Source of the DNA: Peromyscus leucopus
Taxonomy: Eukaryota > Chordata > Mammalia > Rodentia > Cricetidae
Direction: 5' to 3'
Assembly (NCBI RefSeq): GCF_004664715.2
Contig: NC_051083.1
Location: 121,276,971-121,340,970 of the forward strand
Length of the DNA stretch: 64,000 bases
In this document: positions 45,334 to 57,890 of the stretch, one piece after another
Numbering within the stretch: the first letter of the stretch is position 1
Layout of the letters: each line of letters opens with the position of its first letter
Made by a program: the position numbers and the translations under genes
The notes under the pieces: generated by a model
Databases searched by the model: none
Seen by the model: the letters and a program-made list of their open reading frames with translations, nothing else
What the model was told of the DNA's origin: nothing

Positions 45334-45645
45334 GTACTATGGACTGAATGCTTGTATTTGCCCCAAACTCATGTGGTTGAACCAATACTGTATAGGATGG
45401 TTAGAGTACTCCAGTGGTAGTGGGGTCATAAAAATAGAGCACATCATGAATGGGATTTGTACCTCTATAATGAGCTGAAGAGCATGCTTCTGCCCAGTGA
45501 GACACAGCAAAAAGTTTCCATCCATGAATTATAGAGCTGGCCTTCACTAGACATCCGCTACTGCCTTAAGTTTGGACTTCCCAGACTTCAGAACTGTGAG
45601 AAATAAATTTGCTGCTTACAAGCCACTCAGTTTATGGTATTTTGT
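45334..45645 (+). mobile_element. MaLR (MLT1-like) LTR, old
   Basis: TATGGACTGAATGCTTGTAT, CTTCAGAACTGTGAGAAATA and ACAAGCCACTCAGTTTATGG then TATTTTGTTATGG: the start and end motifs of a mammal-wide MaLR LTR. Confidence 0.7.
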
Positions 45646-45955
45646 TATGGACTCCAAACTGACTACGATTCTCAATACTGCTTGCTTCTGGATGATTTAG
45701 AAAAATTCCTACCAACCAGTTCTAAGCATACCTCCTCCTCTAGAGATTGCCACTTAAATGGAGGGCTCAACCTACAGCACACACTCCTGGAACTCTATGA
45801 TATCCATCCAAGTATTGGAATTAACTCAGCAACTACCTTACTGTAGCTTGTAAGGACAAAGGGCCCATGGTGAAAACTACACATTGATTAAAATATTACA
45901 ATGAAAACACATGTTGGGGTTCAAAGGAAGGCTAGGGTCAAAACAGTAAAGTTGG

Positions 45956-46165
45956 GGACTGGAGAGATAGTTCAACAGTTAAAAGCACTTAACTACTTAA
46001 GCAGAAGACCCAGATTTAATTCTCAACACCCACATGGCTACTCACCATGGCCTTTAACTCCAATTTCAGGGGGTATAACTCCCTCTCCTGGCCTTTACCA
46101 GCCTCTGCACATATGTGCTATATACATAAACTCATGTGGACAAATACATATGCATAAAAGAAAAT
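45956..46165 (+). mobile_element. B2-type SINE
   Basis: GGGACTGGAGAGATAGTTCA, TTCTCAACACCCACATGGCT and ACATATGTGCTATATACATA. Confidence 0.8.
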
Positions 46166-46289
46166 CCAAAGAAACAAGTTTTGTAAAAGTATCAGCCAAA
46201 TATCTTCCTAATTGTTATCTATGTACAATTCACAATTACTCCTGTACTGTTTTGATCTTGGAAACAAGAATTAAAATAATATTATCTTT

Positions 46290-46405
46290 ACCAGGCATGA
46301 TGGCACATGGGAGGGAGGCAGAAGTAAGCATATCAGGCCAGTTTGTCCTTTATAGCAAATTACAGGCCAACCAGAGCTCTACAATGAGAACTTGTCTCAA
46401 ACAAA
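46290..46405 (+). mobile_element. B1 SINE, internally deleted
   Basis: ACCAGGCATGATGGCACATG, GAGGGAGGCAGAAGTAAGC and ACAATGAGAACTTGTCTCAA. Confidence 0.65.
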
Positions 46406-46737
46406 CAATAATGCCAGCTTTGGAATTCTTCATATTATGCATAGAATGAGCCATCTCTGATGTAAATGAGGGCTGGTTATAACATATACCTGAGAACTTT
46501 CAGAGTTGTACTTGCTTAGAACTATCCACTAATCTAAGTCCAAATACACTGAAAAGACTGCTGAAGGTGAGGACATAAACTGCCATGAATCTGTCGTACA
46601 CAATTTACTTTTAAAATACAGCATAAGAATAATATAGTCACATTCCCTGGACATTAAAAAGTCATTAACAAAAAGCCACTATCATTAATCACTTTCCTTA
46701 CACATATCTTTTCATGGTAAAATGGGCTTTTGGGGGG

Positions 46738-46888
46738 GGGGCGGTTTGAGACAGGGTTTCTCTGTGTCGCTTTGGAGCCTTTTCTGGAACTCACTCTGTA
46801 GACCAGACTAGCCTTGAACTCACAGAGATCCTGCCTCTCTGCCTCCTGAGTGCTAGGATTAAAGTTGTGAGCCACCACCACCCAGTTT
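46738..46888 (-). mobile_element. B1 SINE (antisense)
   Basis: GAGACAGGGTTTCTCTGTGT, CCTTGAACTCACAGAGATCC and GCCTCCTGAGTGCTAGGATT. Confidence 0.9.
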
Positions 46889-46902
46889 AAAATGGAATAT
46901 TT

Positions 46903-47035
46903 TTTGAAGACATTTTCTCACTGTATAGTCCACATTGGCCTGGAACTTTGCAAGTAGCGCCAGCTGACCTAGAACTCTTAATCATCTTGCCTCAACCTCT
47001 TGCGTTCTAGGATTACAAAGGTGTACACTTGGCTT
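46903..47035 (-). mobile_element. Old B1-like SINE (antisense)
   Basis: TCTCACTGTATAGTCCACAT, TGGCCTGGAACTTTGCAAGT and TCTAGGATTACAAAGGTGTA. Confidence 0.65.
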
Positions 47036-47689
47036 GGCTACTTTTAAAATATTGCATTGAAGCCAGGAAGTGGTGGTTCATGGAAATCCAGACAAATCTG
47101 TTTAAAAGCAACTCCTTGACTTAGCAGTTTGGTAATCTATTCAATGGATTTTCAGATTATCAATAATATCTGCTGGTTTAATTTCATTATATTGAATGTA
47201 ACGAGAAGAAATAACTACAGTTAAGTGGATCTGCCAGCTGTGCTATGACAAAGGCTGACTTCTCCAGATGTGTCTTTACAAAGGCATGATTCTTTCTTAT
47301 GGCCATTCACATTTCCTGCTGTTTGGGGTGAATATTGAGATACCTGACAGATTCAATATACACCTATTGATTCTTTTGTATGTCTCTTTACCAAAATGTT
47401 GTTTCGGTGGCTTAGACTATTGATTTGCATTTTCACAAATTAAAAACACAATGATGATTTGTGTTTTAAATAGAACAAACACATACTTATGTATTCAACT
47501 GCCTTGTGTTGCCATAATCTTCTCAAGAAACAGAAGAAAATAGAAACAATCTAATCTGAAAACAGCCTGTTCTTTTGCAATTATTTGAAAATGTCATGCA
47601 TGTGTATTAAACTTTGGTCATTTTCAGCCCCTATTATCCTTTCTCATCCACCTCCTTCTCTTGATGAAACTCTTCTTCCCAAGAATAAT
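47036..47689. other. Unassigned sequence
   Basis: No gene or clear repeat, apart from a short B1-like scrap near 47060-47100. Confidence 0.4.
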
Positions 47690-48184
47690 CATCCTACTTT
47701 GACATTTTTAAAACTTATTCTTCTCTCATACATTACAACTTTACTGCAGTTTCCTCTACCTCTCTTCCTTCCAGTCTTCCCTCTCTCTCCCAGATCTATG
47801 CCTCCCTCTGTTTCCCTTCAGAAAAGAGCAGGCCTCTCAGGGATATCAACCAAACATGCCATATCAAGTTACAACAAGACTAGGCACAAAGCATATCAAG
47901 GACAGGCAAGGCAACCCAGCAGGAGGAGTAGGATCCCCAAAGCAGATAACAGAGTCAGAGGCAACCCCTGATCCCACTGTTAGGATTCCCACAAGAACAC
48001 CAAGTTACACAACTGCTACAGATATGCAGAGGACCTAGGTGAGACCCCTACAAGCTGCCTGATTGTTGCTTCAGTCTCTGTGCACCCCTATGAGCCCTGC
48101 TTATTCAATTCTGTGGGCCACATTCTCCTGTCTACCTATGGTTGTTTGCATGGATATGAATGTGAGGTTATATAGAGGAAAATG
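47690..48184 (-). mobile_element. L1 3' UTR, segment 1 (antisense)
   Basis: Pyrimidine-rich 3' end, then ATGCCATATCAAGTTACAAC, GTTAGGATTCCCACAAGAAC and TTCAATTCTGTGGGCCACAT, the antisense 3' UTR of an older rodent L1. The 128-codon open frame (47585-47971) is within it. Confidence 0.75.
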
Positions 48185-48618
48185 TGTAGCTGAAGTTTTC
48201 TCCAGTCCTGCCTGGCCCACGGTCAGGACAAATCTCTCTCACCTGCCAGTCCCGGAGCTGCTCAGACCCAACCCAACCTAGTAAACACACAGAGACTTAT
48301 ATTGCTTACAAACTATATGGCTGTGGCAGGCTTCTTGTTTTCTAGTTCTAAGTTTTCTTGTTTTCTAAGATAGAAATCTTAAATTAACCCATTTCTATTA
48401 ACCTATACTTTGCCACATGACTTGTGGCTTACCAGTATCTTACATGTTGGTACTCATGGCAGTGTCTGGCAGTGTCTCCTGATTCAGCCTTCCTGTTCCC
48501 AGAATTCTCTTCTCTGCTTGTCCTGCCTATACTTCCTGCCTGGCTACTGGCCAATCAGCATTTTATTTATTAACCAATCAGAGCAACACATTCACAGCAT
48601 AGAGAACATCCCACAGCA
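48185..48618 (-). mobile_element. ERV solo LTR, family A, with perfect target-site duplication
   Basis: 434 bases from TGTAGCTGAAG to CCCACAGCA. Flanked by AAAATG on both sides (48179-48184 and 48619-48624). A 6-bp duplication is typical of class II (ERVK-like) integration. Contains paired CCAAT motifs (CTGGCCAATCAGCATTTT and AACCAATCAGAGCAACAC). Confidence 0.9.
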
Positions 48619-49125
48619 AAAATGGGTAACTGCTCAATGGTTATACCACTAAAAAAGATGCTACCCTTCCTCCAGAAATCATTCACTACCCATATTGCCT
48701 CCATAAGATGTCTCATGGGCTCCTCTCCTGTGCATGATGATTGGTGGGCCAATCTTGTGAAGATAACCACAACTGAAGTGAATTTCTGAGTGTAGCGGCT
48801 ATGTCCTGTTGAGAAGTCCGTGCTTTACAGCACTTCTCCCCAACCTCTGGATCTTAGATTTTTTTCCCACCCCCTCTGTTATAATGTTCCCTGAACCTTG
48901 AGGAGTAATAAGATGTCCTGTTAAGGATGATAACTCTCCTATCACTTATTCTCTATACTTTAACCAGTTATGACTCTGAATTAACCACAGCACACTGCAA
49001 AAGAAGCTTCCCTGGGAAAGATAGCACTATTATACCAATAAAACATCAGTATTTATAAAATAGTTTGATACCATGCCCATTTGTCAAAACATCAGTAGTA
49101 GATTCTCCCCTAGTGGCTATAACCT
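48619..49125 (-). mobile_element. L1 3' UTR, segment 2 (antisense)
   Basis: Resumes after the LTR: CTCCTCTCCTGTGCATGATG, GTGTAGCGGCTATGTCCTGT and ATAATGTTCCCTGAACCTTG. Confidence 0.6.
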
Positions 49126-49131
49126 CCTCTT

Positions 49132-49690
49132 GGTTGTCAACATGACAACATCTAGAATTAACTAAAACTCCAGCAGCCAGGTACATCTGTGAGGGGTTCT
49201 TCTCAGCTGTATTATTTGGTATAGAAGATGCACTGTAAATCTGGGCCGCATTTTCTGATGGCAGCCTCCATAAAAAGACATGAAAGGAGGAAGCTTATGC
49301 TTTTGGACTGCTTGGCCTCACTCTCACTGGAAAGTTCATCTGTCCTGATCCTGCGGCATTTCTTCATTGGTGTTAAAACCCACTTTTTCGGGATTCCAAC
49401 ATAGAAATTAAACTGGCCACTCTATGCCTCCCTCTATGCCTCCCTCTGTTTCCCTTCAGAAAAAGGGAAACTCTCTAGTACTTACTGGCCTGGGACTCCA
49501 GAACCAGATTAGAACCACTGAGACACCCATTCTCATGGACTGAACCAGATCCTTGGCCTTTCTATCAGGAATCAGCCATTGTTGAACTACTCAGACCAGA
49601 GCCTATAAGCCACTCTAATAAATCCCCTTCAATACATTAGTTAATTCCATCAGCTCTGTTCCGTTAGAGAAGCTTGACTAATACACAATA
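49132..49690 (+). mobile_element. MaLR-like LTR with L1-derived insert
   Basis: GGTTGTCAACATGACAACAT, GCCACTCTAATAAATCCCCT and GAAGCTTGACTAATACAC mark start, poly(A) region and end of a rodent MaLR-type LTR. It contains about 45 extra bases at 49421-49465 copied from L1 3' UTR. Confidence 0.7.
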
Positions 49691-49905
49691 GTAGATATGA
49701 ATTCTTTCCTCTAGAACAGCCCTCAAGTCCAGCCATAAAATGTTTGGTTATCTTCACAATCATCATGTCTTTATTGGACCAGTGGGCATATCTTGCCATG
49801 GACATCATGGTTATAGCTAATGGGGTCTACAATCAGGTAGGTCTGCTGTCTTTTCCTCACCAGCATGTAAGCTACAAAAGCTATCAATGTGAATATCTGC
49901 ACAGA
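49691..49905 (-). mobile_element. L1 3' UTR, segment 3 (antisense)
   Basis: CCCTCAAGTCCAGCCATAAA, TGGACCAGTGGGCATATCTT and TGGGGTCTACAATCAGGTAG continue the same UTR. Confidence 0.6.
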
Positions 49906-52240
49906 TATGAAATATATATTATTACATAAAAGTGTGAAAGCACATCTAAATAGTAGTGTTTTTCTATTCCTTATCACACTGGGACTCAAAAGTAGGTTGT
50001 CATTAATAAACTAAAATGGATTCTTAATAAAAATACAGTTTCTGAAAAGTTCAATGTCAATATTCCACTGGAATCTGTGGCAATTATTAAACTAAAAATA
50101 TGAAAAGCCTATTATAATTTCTGGGCCAATTGGTGACAAGAATTGGAATATTTACCCCTTCAGTTTGAAACTATTACACATGGCCATTATTAGTCTCCTA
50201 GCTTACTAGGTTTCTTGTATCTGCCCCTTTAACAAACATGTCTTCAGACTATTCATAAAATACATTGACTGAGCAGGGCTAAGGAAAGAGATTAAAGCAG
50301 GAAGGCCCCTCTAGGACATTCTTAGAAGGTAGGCTTTCAATATTTGAACACATCCTAAGACTGCTTTGGGGTTTTGTAAATTGCCTGCAGACCTCTCTCA
50401 TTTTTCTGCCTCTCCTAGTTCATGCACACTGCTTTGATGAGAATGGACTGCTTTAACATAGCAGAGTTACTGAGAATCTCCCCTTAAGCTTCCATTTTAT
50501 TCTGTGTCACTAAATCCAAAGGACAGAAATCTTTTTTATAGACTGTGGACTCTGTTGATGTTTCCATACCTTTGGTTGAAGCTGGAGTCTGTAGAAGCTG
50601 GGCATTTGGCTTACCTTAACTTTCCTCCTACATGTGGCATTGAATTTATTTTTAATCAAGTAATATATATTGATATTTCATTGTTCCTGTGTTTTTCTTT
50701 GTTTCTACTTATCACTCTAAGCTGTGAGCAGAGAGGGTTGAGAGCTGACTTTGAAATGTGTCAGCTTTTTAAAGCCCAGATACGAAAGAGGTTTCCGTAG
50801 CAACGGGAGATGTGTGAGAAAGCCTTGTGCACACTATAGCTTAGGAAACAGGATTTATTTTGCTGGGGCACAAAGCTTCTCCTCAAACCTGGAGTTATTT
50901 TGTAAGTACAGAAATACTAGGTTTGTGTTAGTTTTAGCTACCAAGTATGCTAAAACTTCCTTTTAATGCAAACTCTGCATTTTGTGTAAATAAACTAAAT
51001 ACACTGAACACACACTGTTTCAAAAACAGTTGGAAAATCAACATAAAGCTATTAAATAAAGGAGTCAAGCTTGTATCACTGGCAAATTAGCTAAGGTGAT
51101 GCGTGCTTTCAATCATAAATATAGTCACTGAAATAGTGGATGCATTCTGGAATTTTTCTGCTCCCTTTCTTACCTAATAAAATGTTTTCAATATATAGAA
51201 AATATTTGCTTCCTGCAAGGTTTTGAGAAAGGAATTAATCTTCACTTAGTGATATGCACACCTCAAATAAACCTCATTGCTTACAATACGGGCACTGTGT
51301 AAACCTAGGGACTTCATCTTGGAGACAATCAATCTTTATGCGATCTGCGATCAGCTAACTTAATTATTTTAAATGGTACACAGTAAGTCAAAATTTCTTG
51401 ACCCCTGGAATCTTAGTTGGAATATGACACAGACATTGAGCAGATGTACTTCCACACCTACTATGATCAGTCAGCTCCAAGGACATGCTGAACAACTATT
51501 CTACAAAGACAGAAGTCCATGTGATTTAAGAATTATTGCAATTAGACTATGAGCTTGGTTGTAAAAAAATTTTGCAATGCAAAACTTTCACAAATTACTC
51601 AGACCTAGCAATATACTAAGTCAAGACTATACTTCCTAAATATTTAGCTTTATGATGATACCTTGGCTTATATCCCCACTATCATTCTGCCAAAAGACTT
51701 AATAAGCTTTATCTGTCCTATGCAATCATTTTGTTAATGTCTAAAGTGTCTTCATATTTCAACTAGAACCTACCTCAATTTTGTGATTAGGACATTTAAA
51801 CTGTTATAGAATCTTTTAAAGTGACTGTTGAAAAAGAATACTAAGTGGACTAACCTTCCTATTCTGCCTGCTTTCTATGTTGGTAACTAAAGTGGTAAAT
51901 GTAACTCAAAAGCCAATTATGTGTCTATCAAATAATTAGTATGGTTTAACGAGTACACAGCATATAGTTTACACTTTGCAAATGCTTATTTAATGGGGGT
52001 GGTGGTGTCCCAAATTGGGGGGTGGATAGTCAGTCTCAAATTGCTTTCTGCAGTCTCACTCATGAACTCCTTTATTTTCAGCCAAATGCTGTAATCTGTT
52101 TTAACCAATGAGTTTTGTTATGGTTTCAGGTGTCACGTGCTTCCAGTGTGAAGGCTTGATTTGAGTGCCAGTTTTACTAGCTGATCCTGGATACTAGACA
52201 CGTCTATTTTGTTATTGTTGTTGTTCCTCTTTCTGCTCAA
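49906..52240. other. Unassigned sequence
   Basis: No gene, RNA or repeat family recognised on either strand; open frames up to 98 codons (50504-50800) have no recognisable domain. Confidence 0.4.
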
Positions 52241-52244
52241 TATA

Positions 52245-53600
52245 TATAATTAACTTAATTTCACATATCAGCCACCGATTCCCCCATCCTCCCTCCTCCC
52301 ACTCCCAGCCCTTCCCCCAACCCACCCTCCATTCCCACCTTCTCCAAGGCAAGGTCTCCCCTGGGGAGTCAGCCCAGCCTGGTAGACTCAGCCTAGGCAG
52401 GTCCAGTCCCCTCCCCCCTACACCAAGGCTGAGCAAAGTGTCCCAGCATAGGCCCCAGGCCCCAAAAAGCCAGCCCATGCACCAAGGACAGGTCCCAGCT
52501 CCACTGCCTGGGGACCTCCCAAACAGTTAAAGCTAATCAACTGTCTCACTTATCCAGAGGGCCTGGTCCAGTTCCATGGGAGCTCCTCAGCTATTGGTTC
52601 ACAGTTCATGCATTTCCACTAGTTTGGCTATTTGTCTCTGTGCTTTTTCCAATCATGGTCTCAATCTCTCTCACTCATACAATCGCTCCTCTCTCTCACC
52701 AATTGGACTCCTGGAGCTCCACCTGGGACCTGGCCATGGATCTCTGCATCCGGTTCCTTCAATTATTAGATGAGGTTTCTAGCATGACAATTAGGGTGTT
52801 TGGCCATCCGCTCACCAGAGCAGGTCAGCTCAGGCCCTCTCTCGACCATTGCCAGTAGTCTACAGTGGAGGTATCTTTGTGGATTTCTAGGGATCTCTCT
52901 AGCACTCTGCTTCTTCCTCTTCCCATGGGGTCTTCATTTATCATGGTATCTCTTTCCTTGTTCTCCCTCTCTGTTCTTGATCCAGCTGGGATCTCCCGCT
53001 CCCCTAAGCTCTCTTTCCCTCGAACCTTGCCCTTCATTACCCCCACTCACGTCCATGTTGTTCATGTAGATCTCAGCCATTTCTCTGTCGCTGAGCAATC
53101 CCTGTGTCTTTCTTAGGGTCTTCTTTAATAGGTAGTCTCCATGGAGTTGTGAGTTGCAGTCTGGTTATCCTTTACTTTACATCTAGTATCCACTTATGAG
53201 TGAATACATACCATGTTTGTCTTTCTGAGTCTCGATTACCTCACCCAGGATGATTTTTTCTAGTTCCATCCATTTGCCTGCAAATCTCATGATATCATTG
53301 TTTTTCTCTGCTGAGTAGTACTCCATTGTGTATATGTACCATATTTTCTTTATCTATTCTTCAGTTGAAGGGCATCTAGGTTGTTTCCAGGTTCTGGGTA
53401 TTACAAATAATGCTGCTATGAACATAGCTGAGCAAGTACCCTTGTGGTATGATTCAGCATTCCTTGGGTATATGCCCAAGAGTGGTATAGTAGGGTCTTG
53501 AGGGAGGTTGATTCCCAATTTTCTAAGAAAGTGCCATATTGATTTCCAAAGTGGTTGTACAAGTTTGCATTCCCACCAACACCTTGCTCCACATCTTTTT
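52245..53600 (-). mobile_element. L1 LINE, 5'-truncated, relatively young
   Basis: Antisense 3' UTR from TCACATATCAGCCACCGATT through CCAAACAGTTAAAGCTAATC, then the end of ORF2 (CTCTGCTGAGTAGTACTCCA, GTTGTTTCCAGGTTCTGGGT, AAGTGCCATATTGATTTCCA). Truncated near 53600 with a small rearrangement at the end. Confidence 0.95.
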
Positions 53601-56600
53601 ACCTCATATTATTTAGTTCTGTCTGCTTATATAACTATATTAATCATGACACTGTCATATCCTACTGTATTATTTTAATCTTTCTATTTTCCTTCATTTT
53701 TCATAGTTTAGAGAGTTATGTATCTAAAATACTTGTAATTGCCATAGTAAAACCTATCAACATAAAATAATAAGACATTCAAAAAACTAAGTTCAGAAAA
53801 CAATAAAGAATCAAAGTTAGCTAGGTAACAAGAAATGTAACCCCTCAATTTTTCAGGAACAGTTAATAATAGTATCACTGCCTCTGGCCACATGACTATC
53901 CAATCAATGAATAATGACTACATGTCTATTTTTCTTTGATTTGCTCCCTCATAATTAAAACCCTAGTGTTCTGGACATGTAGGTCAGTGATGGATTGCTA
54001 AACACTTGAAATCCATTTATCCATCCACAGTACCACAAAAATTCAAAATACCAGAATGGTTCATTTAACTAGTCATGTATAGCATGAATGCATGAGAGAG
54101 TGCCATGATCTGTGATACAGCCTTAACATGACTAAAACAGTGTAGAATGATTTGGATATTAGGTATCCTCTTAAAATAAGCAGTAGAATAAAAATACATA
54201 GGATGTTTATAATTCTTTAATTCCAAACTGGAAGAAACAACTTTACTTCTGAGTACAAATCTTTATGCTTGGAAGAGTAATGTGGTCATGCTTTAAAATT
54301 GAAATTTAAAAATTGAAATTTGAGGCATTCATATGTCTGAACTGAGACATAATTGTTAACAGCAAACCAAGGATAAATAATGAAAACAGAGCTCCACATC
54401 ACTCCTGATTAAGATTCACTACCAATAAATATAGATAAGAGCAGGTGTTTTAAGGAACTGTGAATTTTTTTTTCTATTTTCATCACATTGAGATATTAAG
54501 AACTGTAAAAAAGATATGGTCAGTTTATGGATGTTAGGCCCCATAAATGCAAATATTTTTCATGTAATTAAGTACAAAATTATTCTGAAGCAATGAAAGG
54601 AAAGTTAATGAAGAAGGTAAAATTTTAACCCAGTCTACTTTAAAGGATGTTGAAGATGTGAATGTATTTGAATGTGAGGATGGGCACACATACTGAAAGG
54701 CACAGCATGAGGACAATACCTTGAATACAAGAATAGGCAAACATCAAGAACAGTTTGGGTCAACTTTCAGGGTTAGTAATGGGAAAGAGCATGCTATAAC
54801 CTTTACAGATAGAGAGCCAGTTTAAGAGGACAATTGTGTTCTGCAGTCTACAGAGATCCATATTAAAAGATTTTGAGTGTGGATTCAGAAGATTAATACT
54901 ATGCCTTGGAGAGATTAATCTTGCTGTATGATCAGTTTCAAACAACCCATATACATAAATTCTATGCAATGTCATAGGAGGTGTTTAATTTATACAATGG
55001 AAATCAATTTCCTCTTGTTCTTGTCTTAGTAAAAGTAAATTGCTGCTTAAAGCAAACCAGTCAATATCCCTCTACTTATAGAACATTCCTACTCAATTGC
55101 CACTAAAAAGTATTGAAAAGTTATCAGAAGTGTTGTAAGGAATTGGGCTATTGATATAAGTAAACCACAAGCACACAATATAAGGGTGAACACTTGAATT
55201 AACTGTCAATACGTAACCTCTTTCAGGCTTTGGTTCTGTTTATGATATAATAGCAGTATGCAGTGTTGATTAGGGTGAGTTAATTACAGTTATTCCATGG
55301 TAAAGCAAATAAACAGAAGACCACCTCAGGCATTTTTTGAGCATTCACTGGAGCTAAATTATCTTAGACAATTTCTTTGTGTGTTAGTACTAAACTTTTT
55401 CTTATCTTTGAATTAGTAAACAAAAATCTTTCCCCTCCTACTTTACCCCAACCCCCACCCCTGTTTGGAAGCAATACAAAACATGTATATTTGGCACTGC
55501 TGTCTCCTTAGGAACAGGAATAAGTAGTTTTCTTCATTCCAAAATGTCTGTACTATCAACTACTATAGGAAGCAGAATGGGTTTCAATAAAAACTATGAA
55601 TGTCAAAGTAATTAGCTGCCCAGTTCACAAAGGGAACAGCTTCAGTATGGTTAGTGATAGTACCTCATTAGTGGCCATTAAATACAAACTGCAAATGTGT
55701 CTTCATTGTCCACATCTTTACCACTTCTTTGGTTCAATATTACTCTTGTCTCTGTAAGCTGTTACCATCAGACCTGCCATGACATATATTAGTCAATTAT
55801 GGATGGTATTAAATTTTAGAATAGTTTTGCTTCATGAGTTAAACTATTTAAGGAACTTAAAAATTTATTATTGTGTGAAATTCTTGAATATCACAGTAAA
55901 ACACAGACTTGAATTTTAAATTTCACAGCCCTATGCCCATAATACCAAACAACTCATTGTCACAATTATTTCTATTTAACTTGAAAAAAGATTACCAGTA
56001 TTTCAGCAATAGTCTTAGAATTAGATGGTTGCATTAAACTTATCTTATAAAACACTTAATGTTTAGTTGGCTACTACAACTAAGCAGACATCATAACCCA
56101 GTGTAGATATTCTAAAATGGTTGCCCAATGACATGGAATGTAAAATGCAAACTCATTTTATCTATTCCTCTAAAAAAGTCCTATTACAGTAGTCATGCAA
56201 CCTTTTCACCTTAATAAAGGAAACCAACCAAACTTGCAAGGGCCTATTTTTTCTTTAATCCCATTAGCTGTCCTTAGTTGGTCCTTCTTCTATAACTCCA
56301 CTTCAAAATAGGGCAGCTTTGTAAGTAATTCAATCCTGGGGATATTTCTTCTCTTTTGTTACAGATACCCCCAGGTAGCTAAAGATAGATTTAATATCTA
56401 TATGCCCATGAGTCTAAAAATTATTTTCAAGGCAAAGTTCTTCTCTTTTCTTCAGAAGTGCAACTGGTCCACTGTTCACTTTATATCTTTTTTTTCTTTT
56501 GATACCAAGAACACTTCAAACTCAGTTTTTCTGTGTAGTCTTAACAGGAGATCTCGTGCCTTAGTGAATAGCTTCACATTCACTCCAGTTGGTAGGTTGT

Positions 56601-57429
56601 AGTTCTGGTCATCACTACAAATTTCCTAATTCCTCTATATCTGTAGCTAACAATATCTGTTTCCCAAAGTTCACTCAGATCTTCTTCCAAGTATGATTCT
56701 ATTCTCTCTGAGTTTCTCCCTTTCTACAGCAATCACAGCATCCCTCTAAGCTATGCTACGTTAGTCTACTTTACCTTGTTTGCACTGTAGACTTGCAACA
56801 TCTAGCAAACTGCTCTGAGAGTACAAAATTGCTCAGCTCAACAGTTCCTGTGCCTCTTGAGAGCAGCCACAACAGGTGATCAGGACAATATGTTAATTTC
56901 TATAGTCAAAGAAGGGATACAAATCTGTAAGCAGAGTAATATAAAAGATACATCTTTGTCTGTGGAGTATTCTAAAATTGTGGATGATGAGAAAATATCC
57001 ACAGAGAGTGTAATAGGTTGCAGGAGCTGAGAACATTGTCCTCATTTTTAGGGGAGAAGTTAGCTCATTCATGATCAGGATGATCTTGAACTTGCTACTA
57101 AGGATGAAACTTAGTCATCATAATGAATCAATGCAATAAGATGACACCTGATGTATAATTTGTTTTCTACAGAGGTCTACATTGACTCCTGGTTTGATTT
57201 TGTCATAAATGCTAAATTCAGGTGTCTATGAGGAGCACAAAACAGGCAACAGAGAGATGTTTATGAAGACAGACAATAAGAGATTGAAGGTGCTATTCTT
57301 GAAAAAGAAAGACACAAATAAGAGCACACTGAACACTGAGGAAATTTTCACCTGATTTTATCCTTTTGCATAAATCCCAAAATCAGTTTCACCAATATAT
57401 AGTTCTAATTAGACCTTATTCCAGGGAAA
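53601..57429. other. Unassigned AT-rich sequence
   Basis: Largest repeat-poor stretch of the window. No exon, RNA gene or known repeat could be supported. Confidence 0.4.
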
Positions 57430-57890
57430 CTATAGTGTGCTTCATCTTTTACCAACTTCATCTCCATTCTGCCCTTATCTCCATCCCATCTTTTTACTGA
57501 GTTGTTTTTTTCCACCACGTTATAGGGAAGCACTCTGCCACTGAGCTATGCTCTCAATCCCACCTTTTACTATTAATGTAATTTACCAGACTTTAAGGAT
57601 TTACACTTGTTGACTCTGCCTGTACCCATCTTCTCCCAGATGTTCCCACTACCTTCTTCCATACTTTTTTAGGTCACAACTCATATAATATTTCATCACA
57701 GGTCTTCCTTGACTTCCTCCACTTCTGATTACCAACCATATTATTACCCACTTAAAATGTTAGCCCCACAAGAATAAATTCTTCATCTTTTTATTTGTTT
57801 TTCTATGATACTCACATGATTTTTAAAACAATACTAGTCATTAGGAAAATGTTCAACAAATATTATTTGTGTGAAAACTGAACACATATT
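57430..57890 (+). mobile_element. L2 LINE, 3' part, with ID insertion
   Basis: CATCTCCATTCTGCCCTTAT, AACTCATATAATATTTCATC, AGGTCTTCCTTGACTTCCTC and TCAACAAATATTATTTGTGT, in L2 order. Confidence 0.6.
57505..57560 (-). mobile_element. ID-type SINE (antisense) within L2
   Basis: CACGTTATAGGGAAGCACTC, then TGCCACTGAGCTATGCTCTC, the reverse of an ID head. Confidence 0.6.

Noticed and set aside
45901..46449. 182-codon open frame on the plus strand
   Set aside because: It runs through a B2 and a B1 SINE; the translation has no family signature.
47585..47971. 128-codon open frame on the plus strand
   Set aside because: It lies mainly in antisense L1 3' UTR.
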